Assembly: GCA_038496675.1 (NCBI GenBank)
Contig: CM076652.1
Location: 6,508,508 to 6,572,507, forward strand
Reading direction: 5' to 3'
Source: Rachycentron canadum
Lineage: Eukaryota; Chordata; Actinopteri; Carangiformes; Rachycentridae
DNA: 64,000 nt
Shown in pieces: positions 12,601 through 20,125 of the stretch (positions are counted from its first letter, which is position 1; each line of letters starts with the position of its first letter). Position numbers and translations under genes: made by a program. The notes beneath the pieces were generated by a model, which was given only the letters and a program-made list of their open reading frames with translations, was not told where the DNA came from and made no database searches.

Positions 12601-15600
12601 AGGCTGTGCTGTCTGCTCCTGAACTGAAGTGTCAAACCAGTCCAACCATAGCTAAATGGAGTGGTAGTGAAGTGCTGAATTCTTTTATTAAAATACTGAA
12701 CTGTATCACACTCTGTCTTCTTGTCAGTATCGAGGAGAGTTGGATCAGAGCAGAAAAAGCTATTGGTTTAGTGTGTCGTTGCCTCGAACTCAGCAAGAAC
12801 ATTCAAACTATCAGGTGAGATATGCAAATGGATACAAGCAGACAAATGCACACTTTTCTGTCCAAAGACTGTACACAAAGACAAATACTCACTGTTGAAT
12901 TATCCATCTTTATGTTATTATAATAACACTTATTTTGCAGGGTGCATCACACCACACTACACTTGACTATGATGGCATCCACCGGACTGACTTCAGTCAG
13001 GTAGTAAATTAACTGTTAAAAGTAAAAAAAGATTATAAAACTGCAACGAAAACGCATAAACACTATAAACATGAACTGAAACAACCTCTGCAGTCCCTTG
13101 TGGCTCAGCAGAATTTTCTGACCTTGATGAAAATATGGTTCTCTGTTCCTGTAAATGCTCGACCTAAAGCATTGAAAGTTCAAATCTTAAAACCACTGCT
13201 CTATGTCATGTTAGCTTGCCCTGGTGAAATATACTGTACATTAAGTTGTCCATTCTCAATGGAGTTTTCTACTGTGGTCCTTCCTCTGCTGTAACACAAA
13301 GACAGAAGACAAGCTGGCTGTGCAACAAACTTAAATCCTACATGTAGGCTCATGCATTCACTTTAAAACCTTGGAAAATGTTTTCAGGAATGGAAAAGAG
13401 CCAACCATTATTTGTCTTCATAATCAGCAGGAACAGTGAAAAGGAGATAACACTACACATCCTGTTGGCAGTTAAGTCTTGCAAGGAATAGATGTTAATC
13501 TCTCTCCTTCCTATCCTTCCCCTCCCTCCCCCTCAGCCTTGTGGCTTGTGCAGTGGACGGGCACCAGCTTGCACCTATGAAGAGCATCATCCAGAAGTGT
13601 CCTTCTCTGACGGAGCTGGAGATAGTGCTCTCCAGTTTCTGTTTGAATGAAATATGCACATCCCACAACAGTCTGGGTGCAGAGGGAGCTGAGTTTGTCT
13701 GTGCCGTTCTGCCCTCGCTGCCCAAACTCACCTCTCTCAGGTGAGAGCCTTTTTTTGTCACGTCCGACACTCACACTAAATCATCTTTTGATGCTCCAGC
13801 ATGAAAAGTGTCTGCTCGTTTTACAGTATTGTCTCCAAAGAGATGTATGTGACTGTGGTTGAGAAGCTGTCAGAGGCCTTGCTGCACTCTACAACTGTTC
13901 AGAAACTCAAGTGAGCAAAACATAAACAAACCCATTATATTACTTTTTCAGAGCATTTTCATTCCGTTTCTCATTGCCTTTATTCGGGGTCTAATTCAGT
14001 AACACTGCTCCATTCTTGTTTTACCTTATTATAGTTATCCACTGTCTGTACATGGGTCACTATGGATAGTACAGGGCCAGAAATAAATACAAAGAAATAC
14101 AATAAAAACCAATTACAGCAAACGAAAAATTTAAGGTAACTGAGGAAAGAAATCATTCTTCTGTATGTGTTGAGTTATTTAGCAGCCAGTGTTGATGCTC
14201 TGATCCAAATGCACAAAGAAATATTAAGTAAAGAAATCTACCTCTTTTTTATATAAACTTAAGGGATTATTATTATTATTATTATTTAACTTTTAATTTA
14301 TTTTCTCTTTATTATGGCTTAGTGTCAATACTATTGTACTAAATATTATTCATTTTCATCTGATTGCAATATTCTGCAGCTCTTTTTTGATATAGACACA
14401 AAACACAAAACCTGGCTTGCATTCATTTTATTTATTTATTTTTTTTTACCTTTCACAAAGTTAAATATTTTTCTGCAACATTCCTGTGCAACAAATTTAA
14501 TTGTCTTCCTCTCTCTTCCACCCAGTCTGTCAGGTCATGTGATTAGTGACACTGCAGCTCAGACTATGACCAGAATGTTTCCTCGATTACAATCACTGAA
14601 GTAAGTGTTCAGTAAGCATTCAGCACAGAAGTTGTTTACAGAAAAAAAATGGTATAAAATGAAAACTAGCTGTAGCGCTTCACACAGTTTATGAACATTT
14701 AACTTGTCTGCTCTAGTCTGTCTCATTGCGCATGGTCAGTGACTGGAGGACTGCAGCTGGTTGGAGCACTGGGACAATGTGTCGGTCTGGAAACTCTTTG
14801 GTGAGACACACACACATATGAATGATCATGTACAGAAATAGTGGACTCTGTGATGTCATGAGATATGTGTGTGTCTCTCTGTGCCGTGTGTATTTGTGTG
14901 TGCATCCTAAGTCTGGACTCTGTGCACCTGGATGAAAACAGCACGGTGTGTCTAGCGCAAGCACTAAGGAGTGTCCCCTTGATATGCAGTCTCAAGTAAG
15001 AAACATGGTCTGATTTAATAATGATAGTAGTAACCTTTATTTATATAGCACTACAGTGGCGGCTACAGCCAGGGCCATGTTATGTTTGTATGATGTTTGC
15101 TCGTCCATCTGTCCTGTTTTTATGAACGTGATATCTCAGTAAGGTTTGAGGGAATTTCTTCAGATTTGGTACAAACATTCACTCGGATTCCAGGATGGAG
15201 TGATTAGACATTGGTAGTGTAAAAAAAACACGTTTTTCGCCATAATTCATATACTAATTATGACACAATTTAGCACAAATCTCAAATAGGGTAAAATTAT
15301 TAAGTGATGAGAAGTGGTGACATCGCCATTATTCAACACTGTAAATCATGAAGCAGAGATTGTGACCATATTTCCTGCAACCTGGCTGGTTGCCGGAGAC
15401 ATACAACCACAAGGCGGTAATTCTGGTGTCAAAATGTTTTCATAATCCCAAAGCAGACCTTTCAAAGCTGATTTTGAAGGCCAAACCAAGTATAATTTGA
15501 CCTCCTGTAGCCACTCAACACAGAGTTGTAAATCTTTATTTAATATAGTAACTTATGCCTGTGGAGCTATTTCAGGCAGATGTCTTTACTAGTAAAAGCT

Positions 15601-18600
15601 GCAGTCATAGTGACACATTTTATGCAGACATATTTAGCACCACTCTAAAAATCTGGTCTATTTAAGATGTCATTCAGTAGCTCAGAGTGTCCCAACCAAA
15701 GCTGTGGATTCACTTCTCACATTGCAGCCACTGTTGCTGCAGCTAATCATTCCAACTTGTCATCAACTCAGCATGAACCTCATCATAAATGAATTGGGTC
15801 TGATCCTATAATCGTACTCCCCCTCCTCAAGGGGAAAGGTATCATTCCCTGTCCTCTCATAGTGCTAAGCTGTAAAGTCTTGCTCACTGGCAAACTGCAA
15901 GATTAGAACACAGATGCAAAATGTCAGAGTTTGTATAGTACATGAATACATATCATATTTGCATGGTAATAAATCCAGCTCAGATGAGCTGACGATGTTT
16001 TTTATCACTACTAATCTTCATGTCCTGACCACTACTACTATTACTACTAGGATATCGACTCTTTGTTGAGAACCAATATCACAGTTTCACAGAAGGCCTG
16101 ATTGCTTGGTTGAACAGCACATTTGATCCTTTCTATGTGGATTGTGTGCATGCCAGGCTAAATCAGAGTGGCACAGTGGAGCCATCAGAGGCAGGCAGGG
16201 TGTTGGATCTTCTGGCTGCTATGGAAGGACTGACACAAATGGAGGAGATAGAGTGAGTTTTTTCGAACACACAGAAAGTCTGGCACATAAACATCAACAA
16301 CATCTTTAGTCATTAAAATAAATGTTGGATCTCTTGTTGTTTCAGGTTGGAGGGCTGGAGGATGGCTAGTGAAGGAGTAAAGCAGCTAACCAGGCTCCTT
16401 CCTATTTGGACAAAGCTCAGGAAGATCAGGTAGATGATCATGTTTCATGTCCCTCCATTTTATTTCCGACACACATACACATCATCCATGGTGTTACAGG
16501 TTCATCTTGATGACAAGCAGATCCTTGGTCTAATATTGGTGCCAAACATAAAAGTAACGTATTCTCACATAAAACCAATAAATTACACATTTATACTATA
16601 TGTATACACATCTCCATATATGATATATAAGTACATAAACATAAATGTAAATATTATAGATGAAATTTGACATTTTAACATATTGATGAGTATGTCTAGC
16701 CCATACAAATATGTATGTATATTTATGTTTTTACTGACATATGTTAAATATATCCTTCACAAAGCTTGTGTTATATGTTGATATTATTGAGCCCCCTCAA
16801 CCAGACTAATAAAAAAATTATTAAGAAAAAGCAAATAAAAGAATAATGAATATTTATATTGTTTGAATAAACTTGCATATAGAAAGTAAATATATATTAA
16901 CATAACATATATTAACGTAACACCATATACAACTTCATTTTATCGATATTTTTTAATATATGTCTGTATACAAGATACATATACAGCAGTTTTACTATGA
17001 ATATTTTATGCATGTTATAAATGTATATCTTCATATATATCAATATAATATCGAATAATGTATATATGTGATAATAACATATATCATGGCATAAAATATG
17101 GCAACATCACTTTTTATACAGGGACATATATGTCATATATTACATTTCTGTTTTAACTGATCAAATCCTTCCTCCACTGCTGTGACATTTTGATTGTAAC
17201 CTCAAGAGTGCAGTTAAGTTGTATCTAATAAATCATTGGCTTGGCCTTTGCTTGGTCATACTGGTGTCTAGTGACAGTTATGCAAAACATCCTGGTTGTG
17301 TTTTTGGACAATCGCCACCTTGTTTATGGGGACCAGCTGCTCCTATTTGGCAGCAGGTTCTTACTTTTCAAGAGTTAGACCTACAATTCCAGTAGGTCTT
17401 GTGACAGAGTGAGTGACACTGCTCCCTTATATGTTTATTTGTTTATTTTTTGTTCTCATAGTCTGTTTAACAAATTGCAAGTTATTATGTCCGAGTTTGG
17501 GACCACCCAGTGGTTGTTTCTGAGAAGACAGTAGCGGCTTTTATGTCACTTTAAAATAATGTCTATCTTATTACTTCAATCTTCCAATGACCAAGGCTTT
17601 CAGAAAAGAACATCAAACTACTTATTTTCTGTTTAATATTCTTTATATGTCCATCGTCCAGGCTCTCAAAGAACTTGATCAGCGACCAATCGGGAGAGAA
17701 ACTTCTGGAGGCTTTGATCAGCTGTAGTCATTTACAGGAGCTCTAGTAAGGACATGTTATCACTTAATGACTTATCCCTGTAAATGTTCTTTTGGAAAAG
17801 GAATGAAAGTGTTTTGATATGTATCATTCACAGCTACACTACTAGTATTCATGGCCAAAGAACATATATAACATTTGGTTTCCTGTTTTTTGTAGATAAA
17901 GCCCACATTTAAACACTTTACCTGAACTAAAGACAATAATCGACATGAAAATTTTATCTTTGGCATGTCAGTAAAGAATGAAAGTTTTTTTGTGCTGTCT
18001 TCCAGTTTGGGCAGTAATCGTCTTGGTGATCTCACCGCTGCCAGGATGGCCCTTGTTTTACCATCAATGACACACATCACCGTGTTAGAGTAAGTCACAC
18101 ACACACTAATTTCATGTATTGAATGTATTATTAACATGTATTATATCAGAGTTGTCCTGATGTTTGTGTTCTTCATGTCTGTCTGTGTCTTTTCCAGTGT
18201 CTCAGAGAACAATATTGGATGTGAAGGTTCAGTGAGTCTGTCTAAAGCAATAACGTACATGAAGAACCTCACCAAGATTCAGTAAGACTCATCAGCTCCT
18301 CCTGTTGCTGTGGGAATCGTAACAATGATAATGGATGACTGGCTTAACTGATCATTTCTTTGTCTTTTAGATTGACCTCTGTTGGGACTCCAAACCTGTG
18401 CCCTGTAGCTGCCAGTCTGGCCCATTGTCCTCGAATACAGGATGTGGGGTAAGATTAAAAATTGCACCCAGTGAATCGGCAGTATAGTAGTAACAGTAAA
18501 TGTGTAATGTATAGAAGGAGTGGTTGATACTTAACTTATCTTATATGAGTTCTAGATGTTAAAATCCCACAAGTTGCTTATTTAAAATGTCAACCCAACC

Positions 18601-19489
18601 AAATCCAAGACCAAGAGCCACATGGAATCAGCATTTGTGACAATGTAGATTCAATTTCAATTGAATAAAATTGACTGTGAATTTGCTCTTCCTGGAGTGA
18701 AAACATCCTGAAAACATCTGAAGGTCACCTGCATGTTATCAGCATGTACAGGAACAACCCAATTTATCCTCACTGTTGTTGTTATAGTTGTGGGGTTGAA
18801 TTATTCGTAGATGATGTATTTATAGTTTGTTTGTGGTGTGGATGACCTTTTAGATGTGGTCAAAAATATTAAGTTGTTTCTCTCTCTCACTAGTCTGGGA
18901 TGGAATAGTTGTGGTGATGATGTGGCGCTGGAGCTGGCCCGAGTTTTGCCTTCCTGTCAGGAGATGACCAGAATAGAGTGAGTCTGTTAAAACACACTTA
19001 ACTACTGTTTGTATGTATATATTTTAAATATTTTTTTACATTTACGACTCAATTTTACACTTTAAATTTTATGCCCTCCCTTGTGATCCTTGCCCCACAA
19101 ACTGATACATAGACAAAATGTGTTTATTTCTCCCAGTCTGGAGTCCAACAATGTGAGTGTTTGTGGAGTGGAGGCCCTGATTAGAGCCTTACAGTCATGT
19201 CCTGCTCTTCAACTCATCAGGTATATCTCGTTTCATAGTGTCTTTCAGACAAGGTTTGGCCCATATAGACACCTGTACATGTTTATCACCTACACCTTCT
19301 TCTGATACCACATTTGATAGTTAGACCACTGCTTAAAATCAGCTACATTTGGATTTTACAAATATTTTTAAAGAGAATATTAAAGTGTCCACCACTGTGC
19401 TTTTCAGGCTGTGGAGGAACAAAGTGTCTTTAAGTGAGGCCAAGACACTGATTCTGAAGGACAAGAGGCTGAATTTCTCTCCCACCTAA
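178..19489 (+). CDS. nlrc5: NLRC5 (NOD-like receptor, CARD domain containing 5), 3' part of gene, 46 exons in window
   Basis: Gene-level entry; the exons are listed separately. In mammals NLRC5 enters the nucleus and acts with the RFX complex at MHC class I promoters, and roles in NF-kB and interferon control have been reported. Seen here: helical and winged-helix segments after the NACHT domain (FIHLTIHEFLAAL, LTGPK-ILELCHC), then about 34 LRR units, then a C terminus ending LRLW-type repeat and KRLNFSPT plus TAA. These match the layout I know for mammalian NLRC5 from this point to the stop. Exons 2 to 46 keep one frame of 1,395 codons. From exon 5|6 on, every intron is phase 2. Only the region after NACHT is present; the CARD-like N terminus and the Walker motifs lie upstream. 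CPNE2 follows on the same strand, as in mammals. Exon 1's left edge is uncertain. Another NLRC-family member is possible, but synteny and the C terminus argue for NLRC5. Confidence 0.93.
857..1010 (+). CDS. nlrc5: NLRC5 window exon 2: winged-helix region
   Basis: Contains LCELSQLAWRGLEERKIVF, the NLR motif at the start of the winged-helix/HD2 region. The acceptor is gtgcag and the donor gtcaga. Phase 2 in, phase 0 out; 154 nt. Confidence 0.9.
1173..1303 (+). CDS. nlrc5: NLRC5 window exon 3: FxHLxxxEFLAAL motif
   Basis: Carries FIHLTIHEFLAAL, the very conserved NLR motif. Starts in phase 0 after ggaag and ends AAG|gtaagg in phase 2; 131 nt. The acceptor has a weak pyrimidine tract, but frame and homology leave little doubt. 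Confidence 0.9.
1304..2633 (+). other. NLRC5 intron 3 (1.3 kb)
   Basis: No coding motif and no repeat that I recognise. A G-run (gggggggtgg) lies near 1925. Confidence 0.7.
2634..2865 (+). CDS. nlrc5: NLRC5 window exon 4: helical region before the LRRs
   Basis: Contains LHLYLCGLASQHC and ends LTGPK, both close to the mammalian NLRC5 pattern (a LAGLAS-type motif, then LTGPK). The acceptor is a strong run, tttttctctcag. 232 nt, phase 2 in and phase 0 out. Confidence 0.92.
2956..3197 (+). CDS. nlrc5: NLRC5 window exon 5: helical region and first LRR-like turn
   Basis: Starts ILELCHCLQES (mammals: VELCHCVDE-type) and ends in an LRR-like segment, GLDFGACSMELECLDILP. 242 nt, phase 0 in. Its end starts the long run of phase-2 introns. 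Confidence 0.92.
3198..4308 (+). other. NLRC5 intron 5 (1.1 kb)
   Basis: Short CA tract near 3238-3251. Open frames around 3473-4069 show no family motif and are taken as chance. Confidence 0.7.
4309..4392 (+). CDS. nlrc5: NLRC5 window exon 6: LRR, 84 nt
   Basis: Encodes SFRGRKYGDKFAEKLSSILP, matching the LSFKSRKCGDAFAE-type repeat of mammalian NLRC5. First unit of supermodule 1. Flanked by ttcag and gtatgg. Confidence 0.9.
4650..4733 (+). CDS. nlrc5: NLRC5 window exon 7: LRR, 84 nt
   Basis: Encodes SSLTSTGAASLASALEKCP. The acceptor is ctctcaag and the donor gtacat. Confidence 0.88.
4821..4904 (+). CDS. nlrc5: NLRC5 window exon 8: LRR, 84 nt
   Basis: Encodes NLSDNSLRDEGIKHIADILA, a textbook LRR. 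Strong sites: tttcag and gtaagt. Confidence 0.92.
4989..5078 (+). CDS. nlrc5: NLRC5 window exon 9: LRR, 90 nt
   Basis: Encodes GRNNSSLRAVDYLIEKTSS. This is the 90-nt third-position exon of supermodule 1, ending in an acidic HAE before the spacer. Confidence 0.85.
5348..5398 (+). CDS. nlrc5: NLRC5 window exon 10: spacer exon, 51 nt
   Basis: Encodes AMKEVSVSFSQNSDMT, not an LRR; the VSVSF core suggests one beta strand. First half of spacer 1. Confidence 0.8.
5492..5521 (+). CDS. nlrc5: NLRC5 window exon 11: 30-nt microexon in spacer
   Basis: Encodes HKDKSAPKV between split codons, a basic linker. The acceptor is cttttgcag and the donor gtaaga. It has the same length and place as exon 20. Confidence 0.72.
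5819..5902 (+). CDS. nlrc5: NLRC5 window exon 12: LRR, 84 nt
   Basis: Encodes LLNQNWSKPEMLKVAKSLA. Opens supermodule 2. Donor gtaagt. Confidence 0.88.
6133..6216 (+). CDS. nlrc5: NLRC5 window exon 13: LRR, 84 nt
   Basis: Encodes DLSGGHWDEEILKALTEFLP. The acceptor is tatcctag and the donor gtaagg. Confidence 0.9.
6475..6564 (+). CDS. nlrc5: NLRC5 window exon 14: LRR, 90 nt
   Basis: Encodes LNDSCSSVDGLVLLTALLP and ends MELHIR, the ELHI-type end seen before each spacer. Confidence 0.9.
6822..6914 (+). CDS. nlrc5: NLRC5 window exon 15: spacer exon, 93 nt
   Basis: Encodes SHPDPVQVSIVFSGGREN and a basic tail. It is not split, unlike spacers 1 and 3, although its length is close to their two exons together. 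Confidence 0.82.
6915..8191 (+). other. NLRC5 introns 15 and 16 flanking exon 16
   Basis: Both introns (477 and 716 nt) lack recognisable elements. The open frame at 7665-8021 shows no domain. Confidence 0.6.
7392..7475 (+). CDS. nlrc5: NLRC5 window exon 16: LRR, 84 nt
   Basis: Encodes CLHCCDLLHADMERVWGSLG. Opens supermodule 3. The acceptor is ctctgtcag and the donor gtaaga. Confidence 0.87.
8192..8275 (+). CDS. nlrc5: NLRC5 window exon 17: LRR, 84 nt
   Basis: Encodes DLSSNCLGNKGLRKLLDVLP, a consensus LRR. Donor gtaagg. Confidence 0.92.
8627..8716 (+). CDS. nlrc5: NLRC5 window exon 18: LRR, 90 nt
   Basis: Encodes NVSKNGINMEGVVMLAGALC and ends TEIHI before spacer 3. Confidence 0.9.
8894..8941 (+). 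CDS. nlrc5: NLRC5 window exon 19: spacer exon, 48 nt
   Basis: Encodes DGGREQVILKLCSGR, with a short beta-like core VILKL. The acceptor is gttttacag and the donor gtagaa. Confidence 0.8.
9034..9063 (+). CDS. nlrc5: NLRC5 window exon 20: 30-nt microexon in spacer
   Basis: Encodes DDKQQLKMF between split codons. Pairs with exon 19 as exon 11 does with exon 10. Confidence 0.72.
9196..9279 (+). CDS. nlrc5: NLRC5 window exon 21: LRR, 84 nt
   Basis: Encodes RLNNSRILAADMTTLCRRLV. Opens supermodule 4. Confidence 0.88.
9356..9439 (+). CDS. nlrc5: NLRC5 window exon 22: LRR, 84 nt
   Basis: Encodes DLSQSSLKDEVVKNLVKFLP. The intron before it is only 76 nt. Confidence 0.9.
9758..9847 (+). CDS. nlrc5: NLRC5 window exon 23: LRR, 90 nt
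   Basis: Encodes NVSNSIISTTGTLSLVSCLM and ends SLELR before spacer 4. Confidence 0.9.
   Translation, partial: CQQQHYIHNWDTQFGQLFDGLSASHITGA
9951..10010 (+). CDS. nlrc5: NLRC5 window exon 24: spacer exon, 60 nt
   Basis: Encodes PQMECVIHFDRVETEQRSC. The CVIHF core aligns by position with the other spacer strands. The acceptor is ttcctcag and the donor gtctgt. Confidence 0.8.
10011..10591 (+). other. NLRC5 intron 24 (581 nt)
   Basis: Nothing recognisable beyond short A runs. Confidence 0.6.
10592..10675 (+). CDS. nlrc5: NLRC5 window exon 25: LRR, 84 nt
   Basis: Encodes RLTHCSLNSENLGTLIGILQ, like the LTHCGL-type repeats of mammalian NLRC5. Opens supermodule 5. Confidence 0.9.
10782..10865 (+). 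CDS. nlrc5: NLRC5 window exon 26: LRR, 84 nt
   Basis: Encodes DLSSNQLKDEGVKRLMDYLP, a consensus LRR. Confidence 0.92.
11022..11111 (+). CDS. nlrc5: NLRC5 window exon 27: LRR, 90 nt
   Basis: Encodes NLNNNSLTQQGLLDVANTLC and ends GVEV before spacer 5. Confidence 0.91.
11228..11293 (+). CDS. nlrc5: NLRC5 window exon 28: spacer exon, 66 nt
   Basis: Encodes LGAEERCLIWFRQYRGREK. The CLIWF core is followed by a basic segment, as in spacers 2 and 4. Confidence 0.82.
11294..12496 (+). other. NLRC5 introns 28 and 29 flanking exon 29
   Basis: Introns of 680 and 439 nt without recognisable repeats. Confidence 0.6.
11974..12057 (+). CDS. nlrc5: NLRC5 window exon 29: LRR, 84 nt
   Basis: Encodes VRNSSLGREHLLRLAEIMS. 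Opens supermodule 6. Confidence 0.9.
12497..12580 (+). CDS. nlrc5: NLRC5 window exon 30: LRR, 84 nt
   Basis: Encodes DFKNNSLQSEWIEDFVKVLN. The acceptor is ttttcacag and the donor gtgaga. Confidence 0.9.
12728..12814 (+). CDS. nlrc5: NLRC5 window exon 31: LRR, 87 nt
   Basis: Encodes IEESWIRAEKAIGLVCRCLE. Takes the third position of supermodule 6, one codon shorter than its 90-nt relatives. Confidence 0.88.
12941..13000 (+). CDS. nlrc5: NLRC5 window exon 32: spacer exon, 60 nt
   Basis: Encodes VHHTTLHLTMMASTGLTSV. Same length as spacer exon 24. Last spacer of the series. Confidence 0.8.
13001..13536 (+). other. NLRC5 intron 32 (536 nt)
   Basis: Ends in a strong C/T tract before exon 33; otherwise nothing recognised. 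Confidence 0.6.
13537..13740 (+). CDS. nlrc5: NLRC5 window exon 33: two LRR units fused, 204 nt
   Basis: Reads KSIIQKCPSLTELE, then an unusual IVLSSFCLNEICT, then SHNSLGAEGAEFVCAVLPSL. Two 84-nt units are joined by 36 extra in-frame nucleotides at exactly the place where the other units have an intron. It looks like a lost intron that left a coding remnant. The acceptor is ccccctcag and the donor gtgaga. Confidence 0.85.
13827..13910 (+). CDS. nlrc5: NLRC5 window exon 34: LRR, 84 nt
   Basis: Encodes IVSKEMYVTVVEKLSEALLH. An 86-nt intron precedes it. Confidence 0.88.
13911..14525 (+). other. NLRC5 intron 34 (615 nt)
   Basis: AT-rich, with a short (TAT)n near 14267-14288 and poly-T near 14440. 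Confidence 0.6.
14526..14600 (+). CDS. nlrc5: NLRC5 window exon 35: LRR, 75 nt
   Basis: Encodes NLSGHVISDTAAQTMTRMFP. Three codons shorter than the standard unit. The acceptor is tccacccag and the donor gtaagt. Confidence 0.87.
14717..14800 (+). CDS. nlrc5: NLRC5 window exon 36: LRR, 84 nt
   Basis: Encodes NLSHCAWSVTGGLQLVGALG. The donor gtgaga runs straight into a short CA repeat. Confidence 0.88.
14912..14995 (+). CDS. nlrc5: NLRC5 window exon 37: LRR, 84 nt
   Basis: Encodes LDSVHLDENSTVCLAQALR. The acceptor is tcctaag and the donor gtaaga. Confidence 0.88.
15106..15320. repeat. Interspersed teleost repeat, family A (copy 1)
   Basis: Has the segments gatatctcagtaaggtttga, ggaatttcttcagatttgg and taattatgacacaattt in order. 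These recur at 34290-34615 in CPNE2. From memory this is a very common noncoding dispersed repeat of fish genomes; its class is unknown to me. Confidence 0.55.
16085..16252 (+). CDS. nlrc5: NLRC5 window exon 38: double LRR exon, 168 nt
   Basis: Encodes FTEGLIAWLNSTFDP... then VEPSEAGRVLDLLAAMEGL. Length is exactly two 84-nt units. The start after atcacag (16084) is chosen because it restores the frame with exon 37. The more obvious ctactag acceptor at 16050 would add 34 nt and bring in an early stop. Confidence 0.75.
16346..16429 (+). CDS. nlrc5: NLRC5 window exon 39: LRR, 84 nt
   Basis: Encodes LEGWRMASEGVKQLTRLLP. The acceptor is gtttcag and the donor gtagat. Confidence 0.9.
16430..17661 (+). 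other. NLRC5 intron 39, AT-rich (1.2 kb)
   Basis: From about 16540 to 17150 it is a degenerate low-complexity tract full of catatat/acatat steps. No coding motif. Confidence 0.65.
17662..17745 (+). CDS. nlrc5: NLRC5 window exon 40: LRR, 84 nt
   Basis: Encodes RLSKNLISDQSGEKLLEALI. Follows the 1.2-kb AT-rich intron. Confidence 0.9.
18006..18089 (+). CDS. nlrc5: NLRC5 window exon 41: LRR, 84 nt
   Basis: Encodes LGSNRLGDLTAARMALVLPS; compare the LGCNALGDPTA-type repeat of mammalian NLRC5. Confidence 0.92.
18198..18281 (+). CDS. nlrc5: NLRC5 window exon 42: LRR, 84 nt
   Basis: Encodes DVSENNIGCEGSVSLSKAIT. The acceptor is ttttccag and the donor gtaaga. Confidence 0.92.
18371..18448 (+). CDS. 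nlrc5: NLRC5 window exon 43: LRR, 78 nt
   Basis: Encodes LTSVGTPNLCPVAASLAHCP. Two codons shorter than standard. It follows an 89-nt intron. Confidence 0.88.
18449..18893 (+). other. NLRC5 intron 43 (445 nt)
   Basis: No recognisable element; ends in a (CT)n acceptor tract. Confidence 0.6.
18894..18977 (+). CDS. nlrc5: NLRC5 window exon 44: LRR, 84 nt
   Basis: Encodes LGWNSCGDDVALELARVLP, matching the LSWNLLGDEAAAELAQVLP-type repeat near the end of mammalian NLRC5. Confidence 0.94.
19137..19220 (+). CDS. nlrc5: NLRC5 window exon 45: LRR, 84 nt
   Basis: Encodes DLESNNVSVCGVEALIRALQ, matching the DLEKNQITALGAW-type repeat. The acceptor is tctcccag and the donor gtatat. Confidence 0.94.
19408..19489 (+). 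CDS. nlrc5: NLRC5 window exon 46: C-terminal exon with stop
   Basis: Encodes RLWRNKVSLSEAKTLILKDK, then RLNFSPT and TAA. Mammalian NLRC5 ends similarly (RLWNNPI, then EPRLDFAF), but the fish tail is shorter. Confidence 0.94.
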
Positions 19490-20125
19490 TGTAAAATGTG
19501 CTTATGGACGTGGAAGTTGTTCTCTGATTTATCAGTCCACTTCATCAGTGTCTGCAGAGCTGAATTGCTGCTATGGCATAATGTTGCGCTTGCTCTTCAT
19601 GCCACAAAATGGAACCACACATTGTTTCCTCTGAAGAATATTCATCAGAAAGCATGAACAGTGATCAGTTGTGTATCCAGCAACAGCAGAGCTGTTGTCT
19701 CAAATGATGACTAGACCATTATGTGGTGTAGCTGTGGAATATATTGTATGTATATAAAAAAGTTATCTTTTAGAGATTCAGGGAACGTTAAGGGTTTATT
19801 TTTAAGTTTAAATGTATGACTATGCACTGAGTGGTCTCATTTCACAGCAGTAAGCTCACTAAATCAGCTGACAGTGTAGTGGTGCCCCTTCACTATTACC
19901 TTTTTGATGGTTCACACCCAGTGTCATCATGATGTGGGCATGTTGTGAACATTACAAAAGGAACATGTGGGCAGAATGTATGTTACATCATGATATAATA
20001 AGTTAAGATAAAACTGGATGATGTTAAACTGTATAAATATAACGCTGATATAAGCTGAAAAATTTGCAACAACAAGCCATTTAGCGAATATTAAAAATAT
20101 AATAAAAATATAAAGCATTAAAATA
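19490..20125 (+). other. nlrc5: NLRC5 3' UTR (approximate)
   Basis: AT-rich noncoding sequence after the stop. The 3' end is set by the candidate poly(A) signal at 20101; no transcript evidence. Confidence 0.45.
20101..20106 (+). terminator. nlrc5: Candidate NLRC5 poly(A) signal
   Basis: First canonical AATAAA after the stop codon, about 610 nt downstream. A variant attaaa lies just before it (about 20090). Confidence 0.35.

Noticed and set aside
16051..16084. Upstream acceptor for NLRC5 exon 38
   Set aside because: Out of frame with exon 37 and leads to an early stop; the downstream acceptor gives exactly two LRR units.
4309..19489. Regular 84-nt spacing as a CRISPR-like or satellite array
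   Set aside because: The regular units are exons of divergent LRR sequence separated by introns of varied length.
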